A stretch of 64,000 nt of DNA from assembly GCA_009602725.1 (NCBI GenBank), contig WELB01000233.1, positions 43,001 to 107,000 of the forward strand. The letters run 5' to 3'. Position numbers and translations under genes: made by a program. Positions 38,005 through 50,109 of this stretch are shown piece after piece; position 1 is the stretch's first letter, and every line of letters begins with the position of its first letter. The notes beneath the pieces were generated by a model. The model saw only the letters and a program-made list of their open reading frames with translations, was not told the origin of the DNA and did not search any database. Source of the DNA: Spirogloea muscicola. Its lineage: Eukaryota > Streptophyta > Zygnematophyceae > Spirogloeales > Spirogloeaceae.

Positions 38005-39113
38005 TGAGCCGTTGCATCCCCCGACTGTGCGCTTGGGGCTGGAAATCGTAAGGTCAGTATGGGCTACTTGTGCTCGCTCCACAAAGTAAGGCAGAGAAGC
38101 TTGGAAGATGCAAGCATGTGGAGGATGCTGGCACTCTTATGATCTGATATGAATTTCCAGTGATTCGAGGCTGTAAGATGCTCCCGAAGGTTTCTATAGC
38201 AGATATTTGTCTTGGCCTGGTGCAGAGGTTACAAGGCTGCGGCCCATGGCTGGCTTGCGCATGCAGCCCAAAGCCCTATGTCGGGGCGGAATACTTGGTG
38301 CTGTTACTGCGACCAGTACTAGTTCTGTTACTGTTGCTGCCAGTCTTGGCCACGACCTTTTCAAAAGGCGCATATCAAGTCTGGTGACAGAAGGGGTCGT
38401 ATGTACAACACTCAGGTATACAGAGCTTACCTTCATCTTCAACTTGATGGTCCATAAGATTGGTGCACTCACCGACTTAAGGAAGTGTTCACAATGCACA
38501 GGCAGCGCCATCAAGCATTGCTTAAATCTGCATACTCCAAAGCTCCATGTCATAGATGTAGAATGTCTAAGTTTGTGAAATCTGGATGATATGAAACACT
38601 GCAGGCAGCATATGGGAATATTGTGATGCAGGCGACCTGCAGATTTTCATTGAACCAGTAATTGGCGAGCTGTGAGTCCTTACCTTCTAGGCACCTCAAC
38701 AAAGGCAAGGAAGGCAACCACCTCTGGAAGCCCACATGCAACAATGCGTTCCTTGTACTTGTGCTTACAAAATTCCTGATAGCTTCGATACTAGATACAA
38801 GATTTCGCAAAATCTTGTATGTCATCTGTGAGTGTGAGAATCAGACACATAGAGCTCAGCAACAGCACATCTGGCAGCCCTGCGGGGCTGTGAAAAGTAT
38901 GTTTGAAAAGTATGTGTTTACTCAAAGGTGCTCTGGCAGTCAATGAAGCATGACTGCTGAGTGAATAGTGAGGGCGCCAAGAGCAGGGCTGGTAGTCCAA
39001 CATGGGAGAGTGGTGGGCCACAGAGCCAGTATGGCAGTTCCCAGGGAATGGGGCCAGGTGTGTGACTGTGAGGGCTACAATACAAAGTAAAATTTAATGA
39101 ATAGATACTCAAA
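38005..39113. other. Convergent spacer between POLL and the ankyrin-repeat gene
   Basis: Several frames of 60-120 codons occur on both strands, none with recognisable motifs. AT-richer than the genes. I see no repeat core here. Confidence 0.45.
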
Positions 39114-41266
39114 CTACAAGGAGACACGCTTTGCAGGCCCCGAGCTAAGCCACTGGCCATTCCTAAAGACCTGCTGCTGACCATCGTACTTTCTCTTGGG
39201 TGAGAGCTGTCGTGGAAGCGCGCCTGCATTGACAAGCAAGCGACAAACTGCCGAGTAGCCCCTATCTACTGCCAGATGCAGTGGTATATCATCAAAGGCA
39301 GCTGCCATAGAATGAGGAGCACCTGCATTTCACCAAAGGATATGTCCGAGTTGCTCAGACTAGCAGGACGACCAGATGGAGGACACTGGATGAGTATGTA
39401 CAGACACAGTACCAGGCATGCAAGTCACATCCGGCATATGTGATAGTCAGCTAGAAGGGATCTGAGATTGCTTTTGTATATAAAAGTACATCTGAGAATC
39501 TTGAGCAAGCTGTGATGGAATCTGACTGACCTGATGCCAAGAGAAGACGCACAACAACTGCATGACCCCACCGAGCAGCTTCATGCAGTGCTGTCCACCC
39601 ATTCTCACCCTGTGATGCAAGTATTTAAGAAAATAGAGTTTTCTTAATACATATTAGCAGGAATGATCTAAATGTGATTTTTCACAACAAGCTCAACCAC
39701 AAGTACAACCTATGTCATTGCCACGTGCACCCTTGCCGAACACCAAATGCACAGGCGCCAACTGCAGTCATTCAGGCTCGACCAACTTGGATCTAGCAAT
39801 CTGAGTCAAGTCAAGCCAAACCCTTGCATACAATGCCACTATCAAATACAATCCACAACCTCTGCATACAGTGACACAGGCTGCAATCTGATGCTTCACG
39901 CACCTGCATGTTGACATCAGCTCCGGCTGACAGAAGTAGCTGACAGCAAACCACCCTCCCGTTCCGAGCTGCTTCATGTAGAGGGCCATTTTGAATGGCA
40001 TTACGAGCGTTTGGCATAGCACCCTCCACAAGCAGTGCCTCACAAACCGCCTGAGAGGAGCAGACATGATTACAGCATTTTTCATATTATGAGCTTGAAT
40101 ATGCTTAGGACCACGACCAAGAAAGTCAACTCATTTGACTAGTCAACTGTGCAGGTAACAGTCGCAGATGTATATCAAGGTGCAGCATAGGATAAGCAGG
40201 CAGCTGTAAGACTGAGAATACAAGCTGCTGACAGAGGCCTTCCAGCTCTTGACAGGCCCAATTGCCACTTTATCATACCTTTTTACCCATAACAACTAAC
40301 AGTAAAAAGTTCTTAATTCTTTGCTGACTTCTTGCCCCAGAAATTGACATCCTCAACTGCTGGATATTTCTTTGTTTGTGACACCAACATTATCTTCCTT
40401 CAAGGACTAGAATGAAAGACTGGAACAATTGCTGCATAAGGTTCTCGCCCCACAGTATGGACCAAAGACCTCATAAACACTTGACAGTGCTGTGCGCCAA
40501 TATCAAAAGAACAAATATCTGCTTTACATACAATCTACTTAAAAGTTCGACTATTTACCTGGTGGCCAAAGCGTGCAGCAAGCATCAGCGGCGTGTCACC
40601 ATCCACAGCCCTTGGAAGGTCAACTGGAACGCCAGCTTTGAGGAACGAAGTCACTGCTTCAACATCCCCAAGCTCTGCTGCTACATGAAGAGACCTGCAA
40701 TAGAAAGATATGCTATGGTTTGGCTCACTTATATACATTCCCAGGCTTACATCTTAGACCGTGCTTTGTGTATGCCACAAAGTATCCTCAAAACCTCTTC
40801 TGAGATCTGACAATCTTCTTGATCATGCCCTGCCCTTGCATGACTACAACGCAAGACAGTGGTGCAAAGAAGGGCCACGTCACATGACTCTCCTCTGAGG
40901 TCATAGGTCCATGATTGGCACTACGCCGATGAGAGAGTACCGCAGAGTCTCCAACACACAAGCAGTCACCGTGACTCGTACGAACAACACAACTCCGAGC
41001 ATGGTTTACAAATGACACCTGATCGATGGCTCTGCATACAGCAAGTAGTCCACAGAAGAGGCGATGAGGGCATCGACGGATGTTGGCCTGGAGGGTACAC
41101 GAGCGGCAGTCGCGGGCACGTTTGAAGAGTTCCCGACAGCATCTGGCAGGTCGCTGTGGACACCGCAACAAGCCTCTTCCCCAGTGCAGGCTCCTGGTTG
41201 TCCGCGGTCACTTTCGATGCGCAGAGGCCGAAGGCAGGGGAAGGCGAGGATGTCGTCGACGGCCAT
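39114..41266 (-). CDS. Ankyrin-repeat protein
   Basis: Read on the minus strand. A probable first exon starts at 41266 (MAVDDILAFPCLRPLRIES) and ends near 41010. A short exon near 40811-40748 reads ISEEVLRILCGIHKARSK before a GTAAGC donor. Then come ankyrin exons SLHVAAELGDVEAVTSFLKA / GDTPLMLAARFGHQ (about 40696-40561), AIQNGPLHEAARNGRVVCCQ / LLLSAGADVNMQ (about 40055-39904), GENGWTALHEAARWGHAVVV (about 39608-39535), and a last exon IPLHLAVDRGYSAVCRLLV, ending QWLSSGPAKRVSL, stop 39114. At least four ankyrin units follow the G-x-TPLHxAA pattern. The 5' half is uncertain and no additional domain (kinase, RING, zinc finger) was seen. The binding partner is unknown. Confidence 0.65.
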
Positions 41267-42190
41267 CCCAGACAGCCACCAAGTAGAACGGAAGGGAGGC
41301 CCGGACGCCGCTCGTCTCAGGCCCGTGTGCGCAGCCCGAGCGCGCCGCGAAAGCGAGCGGCCACAGAAGGTGGGGGCACGGGCGCGAGGAAAGCGACCCC
41401 GGCCCCCTGGCTGGCGACCGGACAGAGCGGGCAGTGGCGAAGGTGGCTGCTGGCGCGCGCGCGCGCTGGAAAGAGCGGCCCGGGAGGCGGCGGCGGAGGC
41501 GGCGGCGGCGGCGACGGCNCTCTGCATTGAAGGGAATGGCTGCGAGCGGCCAGCCCAAAGGGAGAAGGGAGGGATGGGGCTCGGAGAGCTCAGGCCCCCC
41601 TCTCCCGGGCGGGCAGATGCGGATGGCGTTCCGTTGCCGTCGGCGGTTGGACGATCTGGTCGAGCAGAATCGGCCGGGGCAGGCGGCGGCGGGCCCTCCT
41701 CGCCCTCGGCCCGCCACGTGGCAGCGCGGCCGGGCCCGGACGCGAGGGCCGTTCGACGCGGCCGCAACGCGACGGCAACGGGACGGGCGTAGCCCATAAG
41801 TTGCCGCTTCGTCCCGTCGCACGGAGGGGTCTCGTTTGCAATTAGCCCAGGGTGATTTAAATTAATCACCACTGTACTTGGCCACTCAGGCCCTTTATCA
41901 CCTGATACTCACATTTTCAGGCGCAGGGGCAGCCTCCCCGGCACCTGCGGCCGTCGCCGTCGCCGCGAAAGCCTGGCGGCGGCGGCGGCGGCGCAGGCCG
42001 CGGCGAGGCGTCGAGGGGGCCCTGCTCCCTGAGGGCCAACGCCAGGGCCGGCCTCCCCTCCGCCGCGGCTCCTGCGAGGAGCCGCTGCCGGCCGCTGATG
42101 CCGCGGCCGCCAGCATAGTGGCGCCTCCAGTCTCCTCGCTTGTCCGCTGCGCTCGGGCACGCCGCCGCCGCTGACGTCTGGCCGCCCGCC
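41267..42190. other. Divergent GC-rich spacer between ankyrin gene and SEC3
   Basis: Very GC-rich with long arginine/proline-coding shadows on both strands. It includes a single N (41519), one complementary copy of the hairpin repeat at about 41526-41560 (AATGGCTGCGAGCGGCCAGC then CCAAAGGGAG), and a palindrome at 41851-41870. No gene is supported. Confidence 0.5.
41851..41870. promoter_or_regulatory. AT-rich palindrome upstream of SEC3
   Basis: GGTGATT-TAAATT-AATCACC, a 7-bp perfect dyad around an AT core, stands out in otherwise GC-rich promoter-side sequence 320 bases before the SEC3 ATG. It could be a dimeric transcription-factor site; this is inference only. Confidence 0.3.
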
Positions 42191-45100
42191 ATGGCGGACG
42201 GCAACCTGGAGCTGGTGAGGGCCGTGGACAGCCTGCTGGACGACGAGGAGGTCACCGTGCTCATGGCCTTCAAGGTATCCAAGAGCCAGGCAGCCAAGAC
42301 GCTGGCTGGCCGCCGCGGCCGCGTCACCAGCAAGCCGCGCGTCCTCGCCGTCTCAGGTAGCGTCTGCTACCTCCGCTGTGATTCGCCGTTTTGGCTCGTT
42401 GGTCCACCCAGCGCTCAAGACCTCATTGCCTTACAGAGAGCAACTCGGAGTAGCTCCAGCAGCGACACTGCTCAGTGCATCGGAGCATTGCCATGCGCTC
42501 GGCTCTGCCACGAATGCAGCCGGCAGAGCGGGTGCGCGGGCCACTGCGCAAGGCGCCGTCAGAAGATGGCACGTAGCTGTCGGCGTGACACATTCGTGTG
42601 GTAGCTCACACAAGCTCATGGCACGCTGACTGTGCAGCCAAGCGGTCGAGCACAACTCAGAAGTTCAAGATCTCCATTCACGTGCTCAAGCAAATCTCCC
42701 AGGGACTCGAGGTTAGCCGCATTTCGTTGAACTTACTCTCAGGGCGGCTGGAGCACTTTGCTGGCACGTGTGATTCTTGATCAGCGTGTTCCTGTGCCCT
42801 CAGTGCCCACTTTCTCCAACAGTCTGCTGAACCCTCTCTCATTTGAGGCATTGACAGCTTGTCAAGACGAGCAAGTTGAACCAGCTGACACGGATTGAGG
42901 CTGTGTCAAGCGACACCACTGGGCGCTCTTTTGTTCTGGTAATCCTCACACCTAGGCAGGACACATCCTCCTGATGAGTTCACTGCACTGTGCTTCACTG
43001 ACAACAACAAGGTCATTTGCAGACCTCATCTGATGTTCTCCTTGGCTGGAAATTGTCTTGACTACGTAGGTCTAGTGACGACATAAAGCCTGACCTACAT
43101 AGTCACAACGCAGCTAGATGTTGATTTGCTCACAAGATTGAAGCCACCAAGAGCACCAACAGCTACGTCAATGTCGTTGATCGTGGTTGTGTCACACTTT
43201 CACACAAACAGTTGCCTCTGGATCTTTCAGGTTTTTGAACATCACAGGACTGGTCATTTCGAACATCTCAAAGGCCAGGCAGCTGTTGCTCAGTGGACTA
43301 CTCGCAGCATTGACGACAGGTGTGTATGGGAAGGCTGTCAGCTTGGCGACGCCTGCCAAGGTCTTCGACAACTACTTGAGCAACCACTCACATAAAAATC
43401 CTCTGTAACACAGTTGCACTGTGGCTTTCACAAGCAGTATTTGACGTGCAATATCTACTCCATGCAGACTCCTGTTATTATGTTGATATCTACGCTTGTG
43501 CAGGAATGAGCTCCTCATGGCTCTGCTCAAGCTGAGCAAGGACAATCTGGGCCGATCTCCCAAAGTACAGGGCTTTGATGTTGTAGAGATGGCTCTTTGG
43601 GCTCAGGTCAGTCATCAATCTCTTACAAACACGCTTAGCTCGTACAGTATTACTTTCCTCTATGCACTGTTGCGTGATGAGAGCTGCCTTCGCTGTTGGC
43701 CTTCCTTCGTATATCTGAATTTCTGTCTATACACACGAGGTTCCGATCTCCTCTTATCTTACTCAAAGTGTGCAGCAGGTATGGTAAGAGCAACTCCCGT
43801 CATGAACTACCTCTGCAGGGAAGAAAGTAAAAAGCATGCTGAGTGCCAGACACGACAAAGTCGAGACTACAGGGTTCTGAGCATGAACAAGATTTTGTGC
43901 CTGGCTGTGTAGCTAACCAAGACTCGTGAGCTCTGCATGCCTTCTTTAGGCACATGCCAAGGAGCTGCCGATTGGTGGACCAGCAGGGCCTGCTGGCGGT
44001 CCAGGGCTGTCGGAAGAAAGGGCAGGAGCAGCAGATGTGACTGTCCAACAGGATCTTGTTTCTAAAATCGAAGAGGAGGACATGGAGGCCCTCCTTGGCT
44101 CGTAGGTCTGCTTACAAAGTGTTGCATGTTGCAGTGATCAATCATATGAGCTGTGGCTGAGCATGGGCCAGGCAGCAGGGGCTACAAGCTGGCAATGAGA
44201 AGCCAAAAATAGTCGCTCATTCATATTACATGACCACTTTGCATTTTCCTGTTCTTGTGATTATCAGGCAAAGATCTGTAAACAATTTTCTTGGTGTTTT
44301 TCAGTGCAACTGTCTCTGTCTATCCATGAAAGAGACTCATGAAAGTTAGTTTGACGTGTCGGCTGCGATTTGTGCAGATATGTAATGGGTATTGATGAAG
44401 CAGAGGCTTTCTCAGAGCGCCTGAAGCGCGAATTGGCAGCATTGGAAGCTGCTAACGTGCATGCGATACTTTCCAGTGAGCCACTTGTAGACGAGGTACA
44501 ATGGTGTTGACGCTCTCTCTGATTGAACGGCAAATCTTCTGACATATTAAGGTTTACAGCTTGTGACTGCAGGTGACATTTGCAGCTCATGCAGCTCATC
44601 ATGGAGCCTCAGTCGTTAGGTTGACAAGTTTGAGTACCAACTCTTGTGGCGTGGTATCAATGACAAACCACAGGTTGTACAGAAGCTAGATGCTGCTGCC
44701 AGTCACGTGGATGACATGGACGAATGGTTGCAGATTTTCAACTTGAAACTTCGACACATGCGAGAGGATATCGAGCAGGTCTGTGAAGATGCATGATTGA
44801 CACATTTTGCTCTCAGCAGGAGGTCAGGCTTGTTTGCAACAAAACACAGTGCTTGTAAACTTCATGCCTCTGGAGTAGATGGGGCCACCGGGGCCACCCC
44901 AAATATATGATATGGGCAATCCTTTATGCCCTTCCGCAGATAGAGGTTAGAAACAACAGACTGGAGGTGCAGGCAAGAAACAATGGTGCACTTCTTGTGG
45001 AGCTCGACAGGCTTCTTAAGAACTTAATTGTCCCACCATCAGTAAGTCACACCTCAGCCTTAGCATATGTGGAAGTAGGAGCCACTCGTCAAGCTTCCTT

Positions 45101-48100
45101 GACTTTGAAAACATGTACTGAACACAGCTTTTGAGGTTGGCCAAGCAACCTCGACCTGAGAATTGGCTACCATTGGGTGCGTGTCTGCAGCATGCGTCGC
45201 TGCTGATGGGGGGCCCTTTAGACGAGTCATCTGTACAGCAAAATGCGGATGCTTGCCATTGGCTAGGTGCCGCTGTAGCTCAAGTGGATTCTCTCAGCTC
45301 AGACCAGGAGTATTCCCAAATGAGAATTGTAAGCACTGACATAAGCTTCATTATGTATGCAGTATTCTTTATCATACATTCTACTTGTTGGTACTTGTAT
45401 GGCTGATCAGTGTATTTTCTTAGGTAAGCACATTGTGACTTTGTGACATATTACTCTGTTGCTGAGCTCGTGGTGTGCAGGTAAGAGAGAAGAGGGTAGA
45501 GTTAGACAGATTGAAGTCAACATACACACGGAGGGCGACGGACTTTCTACGCAATCATTTTAGCAACGTGGTCGAGTCAATGATAGGGAGCAGGGTGAGA
45601 AAGCTCTTCTCTTTGCTTGTACTAATGTAGAAGATGGATGTCATGTTTCAAATTTTGGGGACACGCAACTGCAGGCAAAGGAGAACCTTTGCTGCGCACG
45701 TATTCATGTCCTTCTTGCACCTGATTAGTCTTTTTGCGCATGAATCGCAGAGAGGAGGCCAAATGGCTCCTGATCACAGACCTTTGCGGCAGAGATTTGT
45801 GCCCTACTCGCCATTGGTGCAAGAACTGAAGGTGCCTCTGATTGAAGTTATTAGCTCATCAGTGGGGATGGTTCAGCCAATCTTTCTGTGCACACATTCA
45901 CGGGATTAGTGGGCCTCAGTCCCCATGCTGTCACTATGTGAAGGAGCACAGCTGGTTTCCTTGAGCTGATTATCTGAAAGGAGCAGTAAATAAGAGCAGC
46001 AAATCTAGGAGAAGCCTTCTGGAACTCTAAGTTGCAAATTCATTTGCTTCTTGTGAGCAGATTTTGGACTACCCCTCTATTCTGCAGCTGCGTAAGGACT
46101 ATTGTCATGCACTGAATCTCCTGTTACGCAGAGAGGTAGTGGATTTCACTGCAAGAGAACCCTGGCTTACAACTCCTTGCTCCCTGCATTTACTACATAG
46201 ACCACTATGACCTCGATATTTATTGCTGTCTCCCTCTTATAGATTGACAATCTCATGGTCTTATCTCATGGTCTTATCTTTGCACCTGTCTGTTACCAGC
46301 TTAGAGAGTATGCCGGCGAGCTTAAGGTGAATACAAAAGTCCCAAAGATGACGGGAGGTGCCTGGATGGAGGTCTCGTCAAACAGTGGGGGAATGAGTGG
46401 AGGCATGCAACCCTCGTTAGCAATCAATTCTGTACTTGGAAGTGCAGACACCTCTACTATTTCTGATGCCTATGCACGAATGTTACGCACCTTTATCCCA
46501 TTCCTTGCAAATGAGGTAAACAGCTGCCTTTTGTGCTACTATGCTCATTCCACCATGGCACTGCAGCAGTGTTGCAAGCTTCATGCAGAACTATGACTGG
46601 ATCTGAAGCCCCATCATGCCAGTGGATGAGCCACCACAGCAGCATAAGACCAGTATTGGGAGCTTGTTGCAGACACTGTTCTTTGCCCACTTCATGAAGT
46701 TTGACGCTGTGCCACCAATTCCTCTGGATTTGCTTGGTGAAGATGCCGAGAGAGTGGGGCCTGACGATGCTCTGTACAATCGATCTGGTTAGCACATGGG
46801 CCATTCTCACCTTGCAGGAATTAGGGGGTAGCTCTTGCTTCATCTTGTGATTGTCAGTAGATACAGTGGCTCTGTGTTCTTCGCTGGTGCACTTGTTGAC
46901 GTTCTCTCTCATCCTCCGAATTCATTTCCTGCAGGTGATGCCAAGGATGCCGTCGACACAAAAGCTTTGAATGCTGCTTTGGACGACCTTCTTCAGGGCG
47001 TGGGAGAGGACTTCCAGGCCCTCGCTGACTGGGCATGCAAGATAGATCCCCTCAGAGCAGTCACGCTTCTTGGCATCACAGAGAACTTTCTGGCAAAGTT
47101 TGCTAATGATCGCACTAGCTACTTATCGAGACTTCTGCAAGAGCTGCACAACAGGATAGCACAGCACTTTAAGAAGGTCGGCCTCACGACACATAAGCTG
47201 GCCTCAACATTGTGGACTTAGCTCAGGCTTCTGACTTGCATCAAGGCCTTGCACATGCTGATTGGGAATTTCTATCTGCACTGTGCAGTTTGTGGACGAG
47301 ACTGTTGTGCAGATCGAGAAGCATGATCGTGGCATCAAGCACGTAGGGGTGCTTGCGTACATTCCCAAGTAAGCCTTCTTGCAATGTGTCCGTTTGCAGA
47401 TGCTATGCACAAGTATCACTTTCAAGATTCCTGACCTTTTTTCAAGAAGAATGATAATAGGCAGGACTGCTATTCATTACTTGCCATCATCGTGCATCGA
47501 GGTTGCTTCCTTAAGTGGCAACCACCTTCACCATCTTTGACCTGAAGGATGAAGCAATGATGCGCAGAAGAGTGCATCTCTAAGAGGTCCGTGGCACCCT
47601 GACAGATTTGCAGCACTTGCCACACGAATGGAGGGCCTGATTCAAGGCACGTCCAGAGAAGTTGTAGATGCTGCATATGGAAGACTGGTGGGTACAATGT
47701 TTACCATTTTGGAGCGGATTGCCCAAGTCGACCCCAAGACTGCAGATGTGCTTTTGTTGGAGAATTTTGCTGCTTTTCAAAACAGGTACTGGTGCATCTT
47801 GGAGAGCTCAAGCAGCAGTCTGATTAAGGCTGCAGCTTTCCGCTCAAGGGAGGACAACACAAAGCCGCTGCTTTGCATGTCATTGCTTGATGGATGCCAA
47901 ATGACTCGGTGCTTTTGCTGGTTGTGCACAGCATGTATGATCTTGCACACACGGTGCCAACACTGGCACGGTATTACAACCAAGCAAGTGAAGCTTACGA
48001 GAATGCTTGCTCCAGTTATGTTATGCAAGTCATCTTTTCCGTCCCGGTAAGTGCAACCTGAAGCTCAAGTATCTCATACCTTGAGCCTGAGCCTGAGCCT

Positions 48101-49159
48101 GTGACTAGGAGCCTGACTTCTGCATCCTTCATCTCGATACAATGTTAGCGTCTGGTTGGAAGCAAGTTGGATTGCTTGACTGGATAGCAGTAAAGTGCAG
48201 AATGTGCTATTTGTGTAATTTCAGCAATTTGAGAAGATATTTCAACATCAGCAGCGTGTGGAAAGTCTCCTGCTCACAATCACGCCTGAAGAGGTACATG
48301 CCTGACATTCTGTCCACTGCAGGCTTTTCATGAGTTTAAAGTGCATGTATAAGTTGGCTTGTTGTATTGTGGTTCGAGAAGATCTGGCCTCAGAATGCAT
48401 CTATGGTAGGACTGATCTGATAGTAGGTCTGGCTCATATTCATGTGGGGCCAATCCATGCAGGTTCCATTCCAACCAGGGTTCTCCAAGGCAGATCTTCG
48501 AAAGCTGCTGAAGACTAACCTTGTTGGGGTAAGGCCCGCTGTCAGGAGCACCTGGCAAGCTTGAGCAATAGAGGTCTAGTTCACTGCAATGGCGAAGTAC
48601 TTCATGACTCATCTCTCTTGACTTTGCAACCCATCTCCATCAAGTGACTATGTCTGCCAATGCCTTCAGTTTCGATATCGACCTTTCGTTTCTCTTTCCT
48701 TCCCCCTTTCCACCTGCGCCTTAAGAGGATGTACTGCAGAATACTTAGACAAGCAGATGCTCTGTTTTTCAGGTGGAGAAATTGCTGCTCAGCATGTACA
48801 AACGGATGCAGAAGTACACATCTGAAGAGCTGCTCTCTTCAATGTGGGACAAATGTAGGGTATGTTTACTGTGCAGCTCATTCAGGTCATCAATATGGTT
48901 CTGTTTCTCAGCCATCAGAATCAGCCCTAGGGAAATTGCTGTCTTGCACCAGCATTGAGTTTCGCGCTGCAAGTTGATGGGTGAAGTCATATTGTCACCA
49001 AGTTGTCTTGATGCAGCAGTTGGAATCTTGTTGTGTGGCTTGCAGGACAAATTTATCGACAAGTACGAAAACATGGAGGCTGTGCTAGGTAGATGCTACC
49101 CCACAGAGGGCCTTAGCCCATCGACTGCTGAGATGAGGGAGCTCTTTAAAACTGTGTAA
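42191..49159 (+). CDS. SEC3: SEC3 (EXOC1), exocyst complex subunit
   Basis: Tethers secretory vesicles to the plasma membrane; the N-terminal PH-like region binds phosphoinositides and Rho GTPases in known orthologs. ATG 42191: [49 protein letters not shown]. Conserved plant SEC3 landmarks in order: [20 protein letters not shown] (about 43520), [20 protein letters not shown] (split exon), [220 protein letters not shown], and a last exon [19 protein letters not shown], stop 49159. About 20 or more short exons. The match to the plant protein runs end to end, so identification is secure though not every exon border is. Confidence 0.92.
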
Positions 49160-49214
49160 CGCCGGCGCTGGGCTTACTTGTGCAACCAAATTGAGTAACT
49201 TGATTCATTTGGAA

Positions 49215-49620
49215 GAGCTCTCATTTCTTTCTTCGTGGAGTACGCTCTTCCAGAGGAGAAACAGCTCTTCCAATACAAGGCAGTGGCTGTGAAAGGGCCT
49301 GCCCAAAGGACTGTACAAGGTCTGAATCGAAAGTGGCTCTCCCAATGGGGGCAAAAAGGGCTGAAGGGGCCGGATGGCGCAAACAAGCAGGATACTATTG
49401 TCCAAGACGTCAGCAAGTGGGCGCTCAATAGAAGAAGTGGCTCTCCCAATGGGGGCAAGGGCTGTGAGAAGCCAGCCCGAAGAGAATTGACAAGGTTCGA
49501 AGGGGCCAAACTACGAGCTAAGCAGCGACTGCGGGGCCTGAAGAGGCTATGGCAGAACGGGGGAGGATGGACCACTTAGTAGTTACGAGTAGTAGTGACG
49601 AGCTCAATAACCAGCGGGCG
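49215..49620. repeat. Dispersed modular repeat, includes second long copy
   Basis: GTGGCTGTGAAAGGGCCTGC at about 49281-49300 is followed by ACTGTACAAGGTCTGAA and AGTGGCTCTCCCAATGGGGG. The second, longer copy from 49435 repeats AGTGGCTCTCCCAATGGGGG, CAAGGGCTGTGAGAAGCCAG, GGTTCGAAGGGGCCAAA, GGGGCCTGAAGAGG, GGGGGAGGATGGACC and TAGTAGTTACGAG in the same order as 18275-18480. A related AAGGCTGTGAACAGG lies at 49621. Confidence 0.72.
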
Positions 49621-49719
49621 AAGGCTGTGAACAGGGTTCTTCTGGCTGCGAAGGGCTGCGAGACGAGAGAAGGTCCGGAATGGCTGAAAAGCGCTTTTAC
49701 GCTGGAACACGGATTAGGG

Positions 49720-49790
49720 AAGGCGCATAAAGTTGCAAGGGAGGCCAATTCTAGCCTTACAAATGTCCTGTTAACTGGGATTGGTGTACG
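49720..49790 (+). repeat. Solo arm of the foldback element family
   Basis: GGCGCATAAAGTTGCAAGGG, then AGGCCAATTCTAGCCTTAC and AAATGTCCTGTTAACTGGG match the left arm and following bases of the 18040-18206 element (AGGCCGATTCTAGCCTGACG, AATGTCCTGGTAACTGGG). No opposite arm is evident nearby. Confidence 0.6.
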
Positions 49791-50109
49791 CTAAGCTCCA
49801 ATGGGCCGCAAGGCCCGACGGCCGCACGCGCTACTTTCCCACTTCCATCTCACAGCCGTTGCCTTTGTTTACCTGACGCTGGGAGAGCGGTTTGCTTCTC
49901 CCGGTGGGAAGAATGACCGGGGGGCCGGCGCCGCGTGAGTGGGCCAAGCGACGCGTGGTGGGCGAAGTGCTGCCATCCCGGGTCGAACCCGCGACCTGCC
50001 ACACACCCCGGCGCCCACGGCCTCTCGCCCCACCGCCAGGCGCCTCTGCCCGACCCCACCCCCACACTCCTCGCCGCGGCCGCGGCGGCGGCGGCGCCAG
50101 CGGCGGCGA

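Larger units (their letters stand above)
49160..50050. other. Intergenic region with repeat cluster and GC-rich leader of the TOM1-like gene
   Basis: Repeat copies occupy 49215-49620 and a foldback-family arm lies at about 49720-49785; no gene fits. From about 49900 the sequence turns GC-rich. Near 49976-49989 the complementary strand reads GGGTTCGACCC, which recalls a Pol III B box, but no tRNA fold surrounds it. Confidence 0.5.

Noticed and set aside
48060-48110. GAGCCT tandem repeat near 48080-48100
   Set aside because: Only about three to four units inside a SEC3 intron; too short to be notable.
49960-50035. Possible tRNA gene on the minus strand (GGGTTCGACCC, with a weak A-box-like stretch upstream)
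   Set aside because: The stem on the 3' side of the loop does not pair as a T arm should, and no acceptor stem or anticodon arm can be drawn. At most a SINE-like B-box trace or coincidence in GC-rich sequence.
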